In this document: positions 43,858 through 55,400 of the stretch, piece by piece
Layout: each line of letters opens with the position of its first letter
How positions within the stretch are numbered: the stretch's first letter is position 1
Assembly: GCF_948472415.1 (NCBI RefSeq)
Contig: NZ_OX419519.1
Coordinates: 6,787,001-6,851,000, forward strand
Length of the DNA: 64,000 nucleotides
From: Kitasatospora fiedleri
GTDB lineage: Bacteria > Actinomycetota > Actinomycetes > Streptomycetales > Streptomycetaceae
Reading direction: 5' to 3'
The notes under the pieces: generated by a model
Database searches by the model: none
What the model was told of the DNA's origin: nothing
The model's input: only the letters and a program-made list of their open reading frames with translations
Translations under genes and position numbers: made by a program

Positions 43858-44398
43858 TGGATGCTGCGGTGCCAGTGGTGCCGAGGTGCTCGGCTAGCCG
43901 GTATGACGTGTACCCGATGCTCGCGTTGCCGTGGTGCGTCAACTCGCCCGACCAGGGCGGACATCCGTTGCGGCCGCGCCGCTATAGAGGCATCTCCAGG
44001 GTATCGAGGACGAGCGAGATGGGTCTCCTTCGTGGCCACTGCTGACGGGTCGGTGACCGTGGTGACGACGTGCCTACCGCAGACGGCCCCGGTGATGCCG
44101 AGCTCGCGCATCAGCCGCTCGATGGTGCAGCGGACCACCATGTGGCTGCGGCGGTTCAGCTCGCGCCAGAACTTGCGGGCGCCGTAGATACGGAAGTTGT
44201 CCTCGCACGTTGTCGTGATCAGATCCTTCAGTTCCCCGTCGCAGACCGAACGAGCGGATCGGCACGGTTGTTGAAGGAGTAGTAGGTGGAGGAGTCGCTA
44301 CTGCAGCCGTGCTCGGAGAGCACTCGGCAGATCGGCTCGACACCGTCGAAGCGGCCCCGGTACCCGTCGATGAACGCTACGAGCTCAGATGTGGCCGG
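43858..44398 (-). pseudogene. IS3-family transposase OrfB remnant
   Basis: Broken OrfB pieces in several frames: AFIDGYRGRFDGVEPICRVL, FRIYGARKFWRELNRRSHMV, VRCTIERLMRELGITGAVCG and ELTHHGNASIGYTSYRLAEH. A central piece and the last catalytic Glu region are missing. The remnant ends exactly at the synthetase fragment (43857/43858). Confidence 0.78.
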
Positions 44399-44703
44399 TC
44401 GAGCTCGGCCGCGAAGAAACTCGCCGCGGCCTTGAGGATCTCGCTCGCGCGCTTCAGCTCAGCGATCTCCTTCTTCATCGCCTTGATCTGCGCGGACTCC
44501 TCCATCGTCGTCCCCGGGCGTTGCCCGAAGTCGACCTGGTCCTGTCGACCCCAGTGGCGCAGCGGCTCGGCCGAGCCGATACCTAGTTTCTGCGCGACGG
44601 CTCGCAGCGCAGCTGACTCGTTCGGGTAGTCGCCGAGGACCTCGGCGACCATGCGCACCGCACGACAGCGCAGCTCAGGCGGGTAGGAGGAGGACCGTGC
44701 CAT
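44377..44703 (-). mobile_element. IS3-family transposase OrfA
   Basis: A complete 108-residue OrfA: SYPPELRCRAVRMVAEVLGD, AQKLGIGSAEPLRHWGRQDQ (helix-turn-helix) and IKAMKKEIAELKRASEILKA (leucine-zipper). The end FFAAELDRPHLSS overlaps the start of the OrfB remnant, as in IS3 elements that use frameshifting. OrfB is broken, so the element is not autonomous. Confidence 0.85.
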
Positions 44704-44728
44704 GACTCGAATCCGTACATGAAATCTA

Positions 44729-44754
44729 GCCTTCGCCGAACCCGGGGCGGTTCA
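44729..44754. repeat. Right terminal inverted repeat of the IS3 element
   Basis: On the minus strand it reads TGAACCGCCCCGGGTTCGGC followed by GAAGGC, a typical IS3-group end, 25 bp upstream of OrfA. No partner end is found on the left, in line with truncation at 43858. Confidence 0.7.
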
Positions 44755-44953
44755 CATGGAGTGGTACTTGCAAGGTGGTGCTATATGAGGCCAGAGAAGG
44801 GCGCTATGTGCTTTTTTACCCTATACATCTCTCATTTTCTGGCATGTCGTGATTTTTAATTACAGCCCTCCGGAAATTAGTTGACATGATCCAACTCTCC
44901 CCGTGAAGATCATGTTCTACATGTGTAGTTTTCTCGCACTCAGGGGATGTAGC
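44755..44953 (+). promoter_or_regulatory. AT-rich promoter region of the LamG-RHS locus
   Basis: About 200 bp of unusually AT-rich DNA. TTGACA at 44881-44886 with GAAGAT at 44905-44910 (18 bp apart) is the best promoter candidate. AGGGGA at about 44942-44947 is the ribosome site for the GTG at 44954. Confidence 0.5.
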
Positions 44954-47900
44954 GTGGGTGGAAGATTCGTGCGGAGAGGGTGGGGTCGCGGTCTGACCGC
45001 TGTTCTGCTCTCCGCCGGGGTGGTGGCGGGGGCGGCCGGTATACCGGCAGTGGCTCCCGCGGTGGCGGCCGAGGAGGCCACGCCGGCGGTGAATCCGACG
45101 GTGTCGGTTCCGGCGCAGGAGACGGCGGAGACGCTGGCGGTCGCGGAGGCGAAGCGGACCGGTAAGCCGGTGGAGGTCGATGCCCTGCGGCGCGAGAGTT
45201 CGGATGTCGTGGCGCAGCCGGACGGCCGGTTGGTGTCGACGACGTATGTGCAGCCGAAGCGGGTGCGTCGGGCCGGTGGCTGGGTGGATGTCGATCCGGC
45301 GCTGGCGGTGCTGGCGAGCGGTGCGGTGGCGCCGAAGGCGGCGACGGCGGACATCGAGTTCTCCGGTGGCGGCAGCGGGCAGCCGCTGGTGCGGATGTCG
45401 CGGGCCGGCAAGGAGTTGAAGCTCGCCTGGCCGAAGGCGCTGCCGAAGCCGGTGCTGGACGGGGAGACGGCCGAGTACCGCTCGATCCTGCCGGACGTGG
45501 ACCTCAAGCTGACCGCGTCGGCGACGGGCTTCAGCCAGGTCCTGGTGGTGCACACCCCCGAGGCCGCCAAGAATCCCGAACTCGCCTCGCTGCGGCTGGG
45601 GTTGCAGGCTGACGGCCTGACGGTGAAGCAGGAGGGTGACGGTTCGCTGAAGGCGGTGGACTCCTCCGGTGGCGGTACGGTGTTCCAGGCGCCGGTGCCG
45701 GTGATGTGGGATTCCGCGACGGCGGCCGACGCCGCGCCGGCGTCCGCGTCCCCGTCGGCCGGTGCGTCGGCCGCGGCGAAGGCTCCGCTCGCGAAGTCGA
45801 AGTCCGCGGCCGCCCCCGCCGCCCCGGCCGCTTCCGAGGCCGAGCCCGGCACGGTGCCGGGTGAGGGCGCGAAGATGACCCGGCTGAAGGTGGATCTGCC
45901 CAAGGACTCGATGGTCCTGACGCCGGACCGGACCATGCTGGAGGACCCGTCCACGGTCTACCCGGTGATGATCGACCCGGCGTGGAACACCCCGAACGCG
46001 GCTGACTGGGCGGGCGTCTCGCGCGCGTACCCGAACCAGGCGTACTGGCACTTCACCTATACCTCCACCTACGTGCACGACTGGGGCGTGGGCTACTGCG
46101 GCGACACCTCGCGGTGTGCGCCGACGGACGTGAAGCGTGCGTTCTTCCAGGTCCCGAGCAGCGCGTTCGTGGGCAAGCAGATCCTCAGTGCGGAGTTCGG
46201 CACGTACGAGAGCCACTCGTACTCGTGCGACGCGCGCACGGTGGAGCTGTGGAACACCGGCTACATCGCCAAGGGCCTGAACTGGAACTCCCAGAACGCG
46301 TCCGGGTTCTGGAGCCGGCACCTGCAGGACATCAACACCGCCAAGGGCTGGAGCGGCAGCTGCCCGGGCGGCTGGCTGGAGTTCGGCGGTACCTCCGGTG
46401 CGGTCAAGGACCTGGTGCAGGACGCCGCGAACTGGGGCTGGTCCTCCATCACCTTCGGCCTCAAGGCGCAGAACGAGAGCGACACCCTGGCCTGGAAGCG
46501 GTTCACCGACGACGCGTTCCTGCGGGTCTACTACAACCTGCGGCCGAACCAGATCGCGATGAGCGACATGACGATGTCGCCCGGTGGCGCCTGCCAGTAC
46601 CCGGCGGTGTGGGTCAACAAGATGCCGCAGGTCACCGTCAACCGGGCGACCGATCCGGACGGCGACGCCATCGGCGTGCAGTTCGCCGTAGCCTGGGACG
46701 ACGGTACCGGCCTGGCCCGCCGCTGGTGGTCCACCGGGGCCGAGAACAACACACCCGGCGACTTCAAGGCATCGGGCTCGTTGTTCACCTACCAACTGCC
46801 CGCCAACCTGCCGCAGGGCAAGCAGCTCGACTGGGAGGCCCGGTCCTGGGACGGCGCGAGCTGGGGGCCGTGGTCCTCGGACGGCGATCCGACCGCCTGC
46901 TACTTCAGCGTTGACACCTCCCTGCCCGCCGGGCCCGACATCACCTCGGCGAACTACCCGGGTTCCACCAACGCCACCGACCCGCTCCCCCCGACCGACG
47001 GCATGGGCCGCTACGGTTCCTTCACGCTGAAGGCCGCGACCACCACCATCACCAAGTACCAGTGGGCCGTCGATGGTTCGGCCTTCACCGACGTCGCCAC
47101 CACCAACGGTGCTGCGCAGACGGTGAAGATCCTTCCCCTGACCCCCGATCTCCACACCTTCACCGCCCGCTCCGTCAACGCCGCCGGTACCGCCTCGCAG
47201 ACTCAGACGTACTACTTCAAGGTCCTCAACGGTCAGGGGCAGCGAGCCGGCTGGAACATGGACGGCAACCTGGACGGCACCGGTACACAGCTTCCGGTCA
47301 CCCTCGGCTCAGGGGCCACCGCCGGCGCGCCCGGCCACCTCGGCAACGCCTTGGCTCTCAACGGCGACGCGCAGAACGGTTACGCGCAGACCGAAGCTGC
47401 GGTGCTCGACACCTCCAAGAGCTACTCCGTGTCCGCCTGGGTGAAGTTCGACGGCGCCACGAGCAGCCGCATCGCGGTCAGCCAGAACGGCCAGAACTAC
47501 TACGCGTTCACGCTCGGCGCGAACACGGTCGGCACCGAGAACCGCTGGACCTTCAAGGTCCAGAGCCTCGCCGGCGACTCCGACAGCACCACCTTCTCGG
47601 TGAGCGCGCCGACTGCGGCCCCGACCGGGCAGTGGACCCACCTGACCGGTGTGTACGACTCGGCGGCGAAGACCGTCGTGCTGTACGTCAACGGCGCCAA
47701 GGCCGGCTCCACCAACGTCCCCTCGGTGCTGTGGGACGGGCACAGTTCGGTGCAGATCGGCCGTGACCGCTGGAAGGGCCAGTGGTCCGCCGCGTGGCCC
47801 GGCACGGTCGACGAGGTCAAGCTGTGGGACCGCCCGCTGAGCGCCGCCGAGGCCGCCAAGGTCGCCGCCGACCAGCAACTCACCACCGGCACCCCCGCCA

Positions 47901-49330
47901 AGGCCGTCTGGAGCTTCGACGGCGCCAGCCCGACGACCGGTGCGGGCGAGACCGACGCACTGGCCGTCAACGCTGGTGTACAGACCGGTACGTCCGGTGT
48001 GTCCGGCCAGGCCATCCACACGGACGGCTCCACCGGCTACCTGCGCACCGCTCGTCCCCAGGTCGACGCCACCCGGGACTTCTCGGTGTCGGCCTGGGTG
48101 AAGCTGCCCAAGCCCGCTGCCGGTGACAGCACCGCCAAGGTCGCGATCAGCCAGATCGGCCAGCACAACAGCGAGTTCGCCCTGTACTACTCGCCCTACT
48201 GGGGCCGCTGGATCTTCGGCCGCTACAAGGAGGACACCGCCGCCGACACCCTGGTGCGCACCTGGCAGAACGACTGCACCGCCGGCACCGTGACCAACGG
48301 CGTGCCGTGCTTCGCGGGCACCACCGGCGAGTGGACGCACCTGATCGGCGTCAACGACACCACCGCGAAGAAGACCCGCCTGTACATCAACGGCTACCTG
48401 GTCGGCGAGGCCGACTACACGCAGAACTCGCCGTGGGCCAACCCCGGCCCGCTGCAGATCGGCTCCGCCAACCGCGAGGGCGCCAACACCGAGTTCTTCG
48501 GCGGCGACATCGACGACGTCCGCGTCTTCGACCGGATCATCACGAACCCGGAAGCCACCGCGATGGCCCAGCAGCACCCGGTGCTGGCCGGCCGCTGGAA
48601 GCTCAACACCGCCACCTCCGGCACCACCCCCGACGAGAGCCAGGCCCACCGCAACGCGACCCTGGACGCCGGCGCAGCCGTCATGCCGAACGACCTGGGC
48701 ATGCTGACGGCGCCGGGCTTCCTCCAACTGGACGGCACCGACGACTACGCCGCCACCGCCACCGCCCCGGTCCACACCAACCAGAGCTTCACACTCGCAG
48801 GCTGGGCCAACACCGCCAGTGCCGTCCCCACCCGGGACATGACGGTGCTCTCACTGAGCGGCCCCAACAACAGCCCTGTCACCGTCCGCTGGCACTACCT
48901 CGGCAAGAACGCTGACGGCGCCGACCTCGGCGAATGGCAGGCCGAGCTGCGCACCACCGACGCCGCCACCGGTTTTGTCCGCACCATTGTCAACCACAGT
49001 CCGGAAGCGCGACAGGAGAACTGGACCCACCTCGCGGTCACCTACGACGCCTTCACCAGCCGGCTCGTGCTGTACGTCAATGGGGTACCCCAGAACCAGG
49101 TCTGTGCCACCGGCACCACCGACTGCACTACCTACGTCTCCTCGACCGGGGCCCCGCAGCCTTACGAGGCCAACGGCGGACTCCAGTTCGGCCGCAACCA
49201 CATCAACGGTGCCTGGGGTGAGTACTTCTCCGGGCAGCTCGACGACGTCTGGGCCTACCAGGGCGTTCTGAGCCCCGGCCAGGTCAACGTGCTCGCCGGC
49301 ATCGACGAGCTGCCGACCCCGACGACCTGA
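44954..49330 (+). CDS. Large secreted LamG-domain protein upstream of RHS gene
   Basis: A 1458-residue exported protein. A signal region (GLTAVLLSAGVVAGAAGIPA) leads a Val/Ala-rich N-terminal domain found before actinobacterial RHS proteins (AKRTGKPVEVDALRRESSDV, STTYVQPKRVRRAGGWVDVD). A DNRLRE/DUF-like jelly part (WAGVSRAYPNQAYWHFTYTS) and two Fn3-like parts follow, then three concanavalin-like LamG domains (around residues 770-960, 990-1200, 1220-1450), each with a SVSAWVKF/FTLAGWAN strand and a GQWTHLTGVYDSAAKTVVLY-type strand. GTG 44954 is chosen for its AGGGGA site; the open frame starts earlier at 44903. It may anchor or deliver the RHS toxin. Confidence 0.82.
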   Translation: MGGRFVRRGWGRGLTAVLLSAGVVAGAAGIPAVAPAVAAEEATPAVNPTVSVPAQETAETLAVAEAKRTGKPVEVDALRRESSDVVAQPDGRLVSTTYVQPKRVRRAGGWVDVDPALAVLASGAVAPKAATADIEFSGGGSGQPLVRMSRAGKELKLAWPKALPKPVLDGETAEYRSILPDVDLKLTASATGFSQVLVVHTPEAAKNPELASLRLGLQADGLTVKQEGDGSLKAVDSSGGGTVFQAPVPVMWDSATAADAAPASASPSAGASAAAKAPLAKSKSAAAPAAPAASEAEPGTVPGEGAKMTRLKVDLPKDSMVLTPDRTMLEDPSTVYPVMIDPAWNTPNAADWAGVSRAYPNQAYWHFTYTSTYVHDWGVGYCGDTSRCAPTDVKRAFFQVPSSAFVGKQILSAEFGTYESHSYSCDARTVELWNTGYIAKGLNWNSQNASGFWSRHLQDINTAKGWSGSCPGGWLEFGGTSGAVKDLVQDAANWGWSSITFGLKAQNESDTLAWKRFTDDAFLRVYYNLRPNQIAMSDMTMSPGGACQYPAVWVNKMPQVTVNRATDPDGDAIGVQFAVAWDDGTGLARRWWSTGAENNTPGDFKASGSLFTYQLPANLPQGKQLDWEARSWDGASWGPWSSDGDPTACYFSVDTSLPAGPDITSANYPGSTNATDPLPPTDGMGRYGSFTLKAATTTITKYQWAVDGSAFTDVATTNGAAQTVKILPLTPDLHTFTARSVNAAGTASQTQTYYFKVLNGQGQRAGWNMDGNLDGTGTQLPVTLGSGATAGAPGHLGNALALNGDAQNGYAQTEAAVLDTSKSYSVSAWVKFDGATSSRIAVSQNGQNYYAFTLGANTVGTENRWTFKVQSLAGDSDSTTFSVSAPTAAPTGQWTHLTGVYDSAAKTVVLYVNGAKAGSTNVPSVLWDGHSSVQIGRDRWKGQWSAAWPGTVDEVKLWDRPLSAAEAAKVAADQQLTTGTPAKAVWSFDGASPTTGAGETDALAVNAGVQTGTSGVSGQAIHTDGSTGYLRTARPQVDATRDFSVSAWVKLPKPAAGDSTAKVAISQIGQHNSEFALYYSPYWGRWIFGRYKEDTAADTLVRTWQNDCTAGTVTNGVPCFAGTTGEWTHLIGVNDTTAKKTRLYINGYLVGEADYTQNSPWANPGPLQIGSANREGANTEFFGGDIDDVRVFDRIITNPEATAMAQQHPVLAGRWKLNTATSGTTPDESQAHRNATLDAGAAVMPNDLGMLTAPGFLQLDGTDDYAATATAPVHTNQSFTLAGWANTASAVPTRDMTVLSLSGPNNSPVTVRWHYLGKNADGADLGEWQAELRTTDAATGFVRTIVNHSPEARQENWTHLAVTYDAFTSRLVLYVNGVPQNQVCATGTTDCTTYVSSTGAPQPYEANGGLQFGRNHINGAWGEYFSGQLDDVWAYQGVLSPGQVNVLAGIDELPTPTT

Positions 49331-49343
49331 CCTTCCCTCGCGT

Positions 49344-49374
49344 CGGGCCGGGCAGCCGGCAGCTGCCCGGCCCG
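49344..49374 (+). terminator. Hairpin between LamG and RHS genes
   Basis: A perfect 12-bp stem (CGGGCCGGGCAG at 49344-49355 with 49363-49374) and a seven-base loop, 14 bp after the LamG stop and about 50 bp before the RHS start. It may reduce or separate RHS expression. Confidence 0.7.
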
Positions 49375-49421
49375 TCGTCCCTTCACGCCCGGAAACGGGC
49401 CCGTACCCAAGGAAACCCATC

Positions 49422-52400
49422 GTGAGAACGGACAGGTCCGCCGAACGGCGGACTCGAGGAAGGGTCGCCGCCGCCGTCGCGGCCACCCTGGTGGGATCGC
49501 TGATACCCACCCTGTCACTGGCCTCGGCGGCCGCCGACACCTACCGGAAGCCGTCGGCCGTCTCCCCGGAGAAGCCGGTCAAGGGCCACGACACCAAGCC
49601 CAAGCCCGCCAAGGCCGACACCACCGTCAGCAAGACCGACGGCAAGAAGGGCAGCCTGCCCGGCCAGGGCAGTGCCACCCTCGACCTGCCCGGCGAGCGG
49701 GGCAAGGCGGTGAAGGCCGGCAAGCTGCCGGTCTCCCTCACCTCCTCCGGCGCGGCCGCCAAGGACGCCAAGGTCGAGGTACTCGACCAGAGCGCGGCGG
49801 CCAGGGCCGGGATCAGCGGCCTGGTCCTCACCGTCGCGGGCGTGAGCGACAGCTCCGGCGTCAGCGTGGACTACTCGTCGTTCGCCCAGGCGGCGGGCTC
49901 CGGCTTCGGCTCGCGCCTGAAGCTGGTCCGACTGCCCGACTGCGCGCTCACCACGCCCGAGCTGCCCGAGTGCCGGGTGCAGACCCCGCTGCCGGGCGGC
50001 AACGACGTCGAGGCGCAGACCGTCAAGGCCGACGCGCTGACCGCCGCCACCGCCGGCTCCACCCGCCTCCAGGGCACGGGCGGCGCCGTCGTGCTCGGCG
50101 TCACCGCCGGGACGGCCGGGCCCAGCGGCGACTACAAGGCCACGCCGCTGTCCTCCGCGTCCTCGTGGTCGACCTCGCTCAACAGCGGGTCGTTCACCTG
50201 GTCCTACGACATGCCGCTGAGTCCCATGCCGGGCGGCCTGACGCCGAAGGTCGGCCTGTCGTACAACTCCGGTTCGATCGACGGGCGCACCGCGAACAGC
50301 AACAACCAGGCGTCGTGGGTCGGTGACGGCTTCGACCTGTCGCCCGGCTTCGTAGAGCGCTCCTACAAGGCGTGCGCGGACGACGGTGCCCCCAAGACCA
50401 ACGGTTCCAACCCCGGTGACCTGTGCTGGGGCACCGACAACGCCACGATCAGCTTCGCCGGGCACTCCGGCGAGCTGATTCCCGTCTCCGCCGACGAGTG
50501 GCGCCTGAAGGACGACGATGCGACGAAGGTCGTCCGGGTCCGGGACACCGCGCGCGGCAACGGCGACAACGACGGTGAGTACTTCAAGGCCACCACCACT
50601 GACGGCACCGCTTATTACTTCGGCTACAACCGCCTGCCCAACTGGGCCAGCGGGAAGCCGGAGACGAAGTCGGTCTACACGGTGCCGGTGTTCGGCAACA
50701 ACGCGGGCGAGCCGTGCAACGGCGCGAACTTCGACGCGTCGTGGTGCCAGCAGGGCTGGCGGTGGAACCTCGACCTGGTGGTCGACGCCCACGGCAACGA
50801 CATCACCTACTGGTACACCCCCGAGACCAACAACTACAGCCGCAACCTGAAGACCGCCAACCGCACCCCCTACATCCGCGGCGGGCACCTCGACCACATC
50901 GAGTACGGCCAGCAGAAGACGGACCTCTACTCCGCGACCGTCAAGCCGATGGCCCGGGTCGAGTTCGGCACCGCCGAGCGCTGCCTGGAGAGCAACGCCG
51001 CTCTCTGCGCAGCGAATTCGATCGACACCAACCGGCAGTACTGGTACGACACCCCCTGGAACGAGAACTGCAAGGACGGCACCGACTGCACCACGCAGTT
51101 CTCGCCGACCTTCTTCACCCGCACCCGCCTGACCCAGGTCGTCGCCAAGACCCTCCAGGCAGGCGGCACCTACGCTCTGGTGGACACCTGGGACCTGACC
51201 CACAAGTGGGGCACCGCCGACTACGACTACCAGCTCCTGCTGGCCTCCATCACCCACACCGGCAACGCCGCCACCCCCGCCGTCCCGCTGCCCCCCACCA
51301 CCTTCGCCTACAAGCAGATGGCCAACCGGCTCGACAAGACCGGCGACGGACGCGCCCCCTTCATCAAGCAGCGCCTGGGCACCATCACCGACGAGATCGG
51401 CGGCCAGGTGGACGTCAACTACTCGGCCGCCCCCTGCGACTGGGCCAGCCTGCCCACCCCGCAGACCAACACCACCCGCTGCTTCCCGCAGCAGTACCAG
51501 GCCTCCGACGAGTCCCCGGTCACCACGGAGTGGTTCAACAAGTATGTTGTCGACGCGGTCATCCAGACCGACCGCACCGGCGGCGCACCCGACATGGTCA
51601 CCCGCTACAGCTACCTCGGGGACGCCGCCTGGCACTTCGACGACGAGGACGGCCTGACCAAGGAGAAGCTCAAGACCTGGTCGCAGTGGCGCGGCTACGC
51701 CCACGTCCGCGTCCAGACCGGCGGCAGCGCCGCGATGTCCACGCAGTCCGACCACTTCTTCCTGCGCGGCATGGACGGCGACCGCAACAACCCCACCGAC
51801 AAGAACAGCAAGCGCACCGTCACCGTCAACGACGGCCAGGGCACCACCCTGACCGACGACCAGGCCTGGGCCGGCTACGAGTACCGCACCGAACAGTACG
51901 ACAAGCCCGACGGCGCGATCCTCAACAAGACCGTCAGCACCCCCTGGAAGAAGCAGACCGCCCAGCGCGTGCGCGACTGGGGCACCACCACCGCTAACCT
52001 CACCGGCACCAGCACCACCCGCACCTTCACCTCCCTCGACAAGGGCGCGGGCACCAACTGGCGCGAGACCCGCACCAACACCACCTTCGACGACTACGGC
52101 CGCCCGGTCACCGTGGAGAGCCTCGGCGATATCGCGGTCCCCGCTGACGACAAGTGTGCTCGTACCACGTTCGCCGACAATACCGGCGCCTGGGTTCTCT
52201 CCGGTGTGATCCGTAAGGAGACCGTCGCGGCGAACTGCTCCGCGACCGTCGACCGCACCACCAAGGCCGACGGCACCTCCGCCGTCCTGTCCGACGTCCG
52301 CTACCACTACGACGGCCAGGACTACGGCACGGCACCCGTCAAGGGTGACATCACCCTGACCCACGCATTGAAGTCGATCACCGGCACCAGCGCCACCTAC

Positions 52401-55400
52401 CTCGACACCTCGGCTACCTATGACGTCTACGGTAGAGATCTGGTCACCACTTTGCTGGCCTCGTCCACCGTGTTCGACACCATCGGAGCGGGTAACCCGG
52501 TCATCACCGCCCTGCCCAACCTCCAGCCCACCACCACTACCTACATCCCGGCCACCGGCCGACCTACCAAGTCCACGATAACCACACCGTCCGCTGTAGT
52601 CGGGAACTCCGCGACCGCCCAGACCACGATCACCGACTACGACCTGCTGCGCGGTCGGCCAATCGACTCAATCGACGCCAACAACCGCCGCACCGACATC
52701 GTTTACGACGCGCTCGGCCGCACGCTGAAGGTCTGGCAGCCCGACCGCTCCAAGACCAACGGCCAGACCCCTGACCAGGAGTACATCTACACCGTCGCCG
52801 ACGGCCAGATCGCCGCCATCGCGACCAAGACCCTCAACGAGGACAGCTCCCAGCAGACCTCCTACACCCTTTACGACGGCTTCGCCCGCGCCAGGCAGAA
52901 CCAGGTCCCGGGTCCCAACGGCGGCCGAATCCTCACCGATACCTTCTACGACGAGCGCGGCCAAGCCGCCCGCTCCTACACCGCCTACTACGCCAACGGA
53001 GCCCCCTCGGCCACCCTGCGCGCCGTCGACGACACCACCAGCGTCGAGACCCAGACCAAGCAGGAGTTCGACGGCCTCGGACGGATCGTCAAGTCCACCG
53101 TTCTGGCGGGCAATGGCGTCGGAACCCCGTTGTCCACCACGCTCACCGAGTACGGCGGCGACCGGGTCACCGTCACCCCGCCCACCGGCGGCACCCCCAC
53201 CACAACCGTCAGTGACGCGGCTGGCCGTAAGACCGAGCTGCGCCAGTACAAGTCCGCGACACCCACCGGCGCTTACGACAGCACCGCTTACACCTACGAC
53301 TCGGCGGGCAACCTGTCGAAGCTGATCGATCCGGCCGGCACTGTCTGGACCTGGATCTACGACCAGCGCGGCCGACTGGCCAAGGCTGTCGACCCCGATA
53401 GCGGTACCACCGTCAAGACGTACAATGATCGCAACGAGTTGACCAGCACCACAGACGGGCGCGGCAAGACCGTGGCCAGCGTCTACGACAACCTGTCGCG
53501 GCGGCTGGAGACCCGTGACGGTTCGGCGACCGGCCCGCTGCTGACCTCCCAGGTCTGGGACCCGGCCAACAACAAGGGCCAGCTGTCCAGCACGTCGCGC
53601 TTCAGCACGGTCGGCGGGGTCACCCGCGAGTACAAGACCGCGTACTCGTTCTTCGACAGCATGGGCCGTCCGACCCGCACCACCGTGACCGTCCCCTCCG
53701 TCCCCGGCCAGGAAGCACTCGCCGGCAACTACCTGACCAGCACCACCTACCGCTTCGACGGCCAGATCGGCTCCCTCTACTACCCGGCAGCCGGCAACCT
53801 CACCGCCGAAACGGTCGCGTTTACCTACGACGGCCTGCACCGGCTCACCGCCGTCGGCAACTCCCTCACCAACCAGACCTACCAGACCGGACAGACCTAC
53901 AGCCTGACCGGCAAGCCGCTGCAGACCACGCTCTCCAACGGCACCGCCAACAAGCAGGTCTACGTCACCGACTCCTACGAGTGGGGCACCCAGCGCCTGG
54001 CCTCCAGCCGCACCGACCAGTACGGCATCGCCACCCCGGCCCGCGCCGCCGCCTACACCTACGACCAGGCCGGCAACGTCACCTCCCTGACCGACACCTC
54101 CTCCTCCGGCACCGACCGGCAGTGCTACCAGTACGACTACCTGGCGCGCCTGACCCAGGCGTACACCCCCAACACCGGTAGCTGCACCGCCCCCAGCGGC
54201 ACCCAGCTCGGCGGCCCCGCCCCCTACTGGACCAGCTGGACCTACAACACCAACGGCACCCGGGCCACCGAGACCCGCCACGACACCACCGGCAACACCG
54301 CTCAGGACGCCACCACCACCTACACCTACCCCGCACCCACCGCCGCTCATCCGCACAGCCTCACCTCCACCAGCACCACCACCGGCGCCCTCGGCACCCC
54401 CGTCGTGGAGAGCTACGGCTACGACGACGCGGGCAACACGGCCACCCGCAGTCTCAAGCCCGCCGCGAACCAGACCAACGACCAGACCCTGACCTGGAAC
54501 ACCGAAGGCCGACTGGCCAAGGTCTCCGCCACGGTCAAGACCACCACTGGCACCACCACCACGACCACCGACCAGAGCACCGACTACCTCTACGACGCCG
54601 CCGGCAACCGCCTGATCGGCCACACCGCCGACACCGCCAACCCGGCGGTCGAGAGCTGGACGCTCTACCTCGGTGCCACCGAACTCAAACTGGTCAAGGG
54701 CGCCACCAAGGCCACCGCCACCCGCTACTACTCCCTCACCGGCGCCACCGCCGTCCGCACCGACGACAACAAGACCACCTTCCAGATCACTGACCACCAC
54801 GGCACCGCCACCACCAACATCGACGCCACCGCCGGCACCGTCGACCAGCGCCGCTCACTCCCGTTCGGTGCCACCCGCGGCACCAACCCCACCACCTGGG
54901 CCGGCACCCGCGGCTTCCTCGGCGGCACCACCGAACCCACCGGACTCACCCACCTCGGAGCCCGCGACTACGACCCCACCACCGGACGCTTCATCAGCGT
55001 CGACCCCCTCCTGACCTCCACCGACCCCCAATCACTCGCCGCCTACACTTACAGCGACAACAACCCCCTCACCCTCAGCGACCCCACCGGGCGCTCTATC
55101 GGCGATATATTCAGGCAAGTAGAACAGCTTGCCTTTTTTTTCGAGGAGCTTGCTGAAGAACTGGCGGCCGCACGTACCGGCACGCACCCATTCGATCGTA
55201 CGACCATGCACAACAATGCACAGAAAGTAGCGGCCGCACAGATCCTGCAGCAGGCGGTCAAGATGGGGGCCACCAAGTTTCAGGTGGCGGAGAACGTTCC
55301 GATCCCGGACGCCAACAAGGAATGCATGCCTGACCTGCAGAAGCCGTGCGGGAAAAACGGCGAGGCAGATATCGTTGGATATGACCCTAATAGCGACGTC

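Noticed and set aside
49515..54800. Long minus-strand open frames (949 and 710 codons) opposite the RHS gene
   Set aside because: They are Val/Gly/Ala-rich mirror frames of the GC-rich RHS gene with no recognisable domain.
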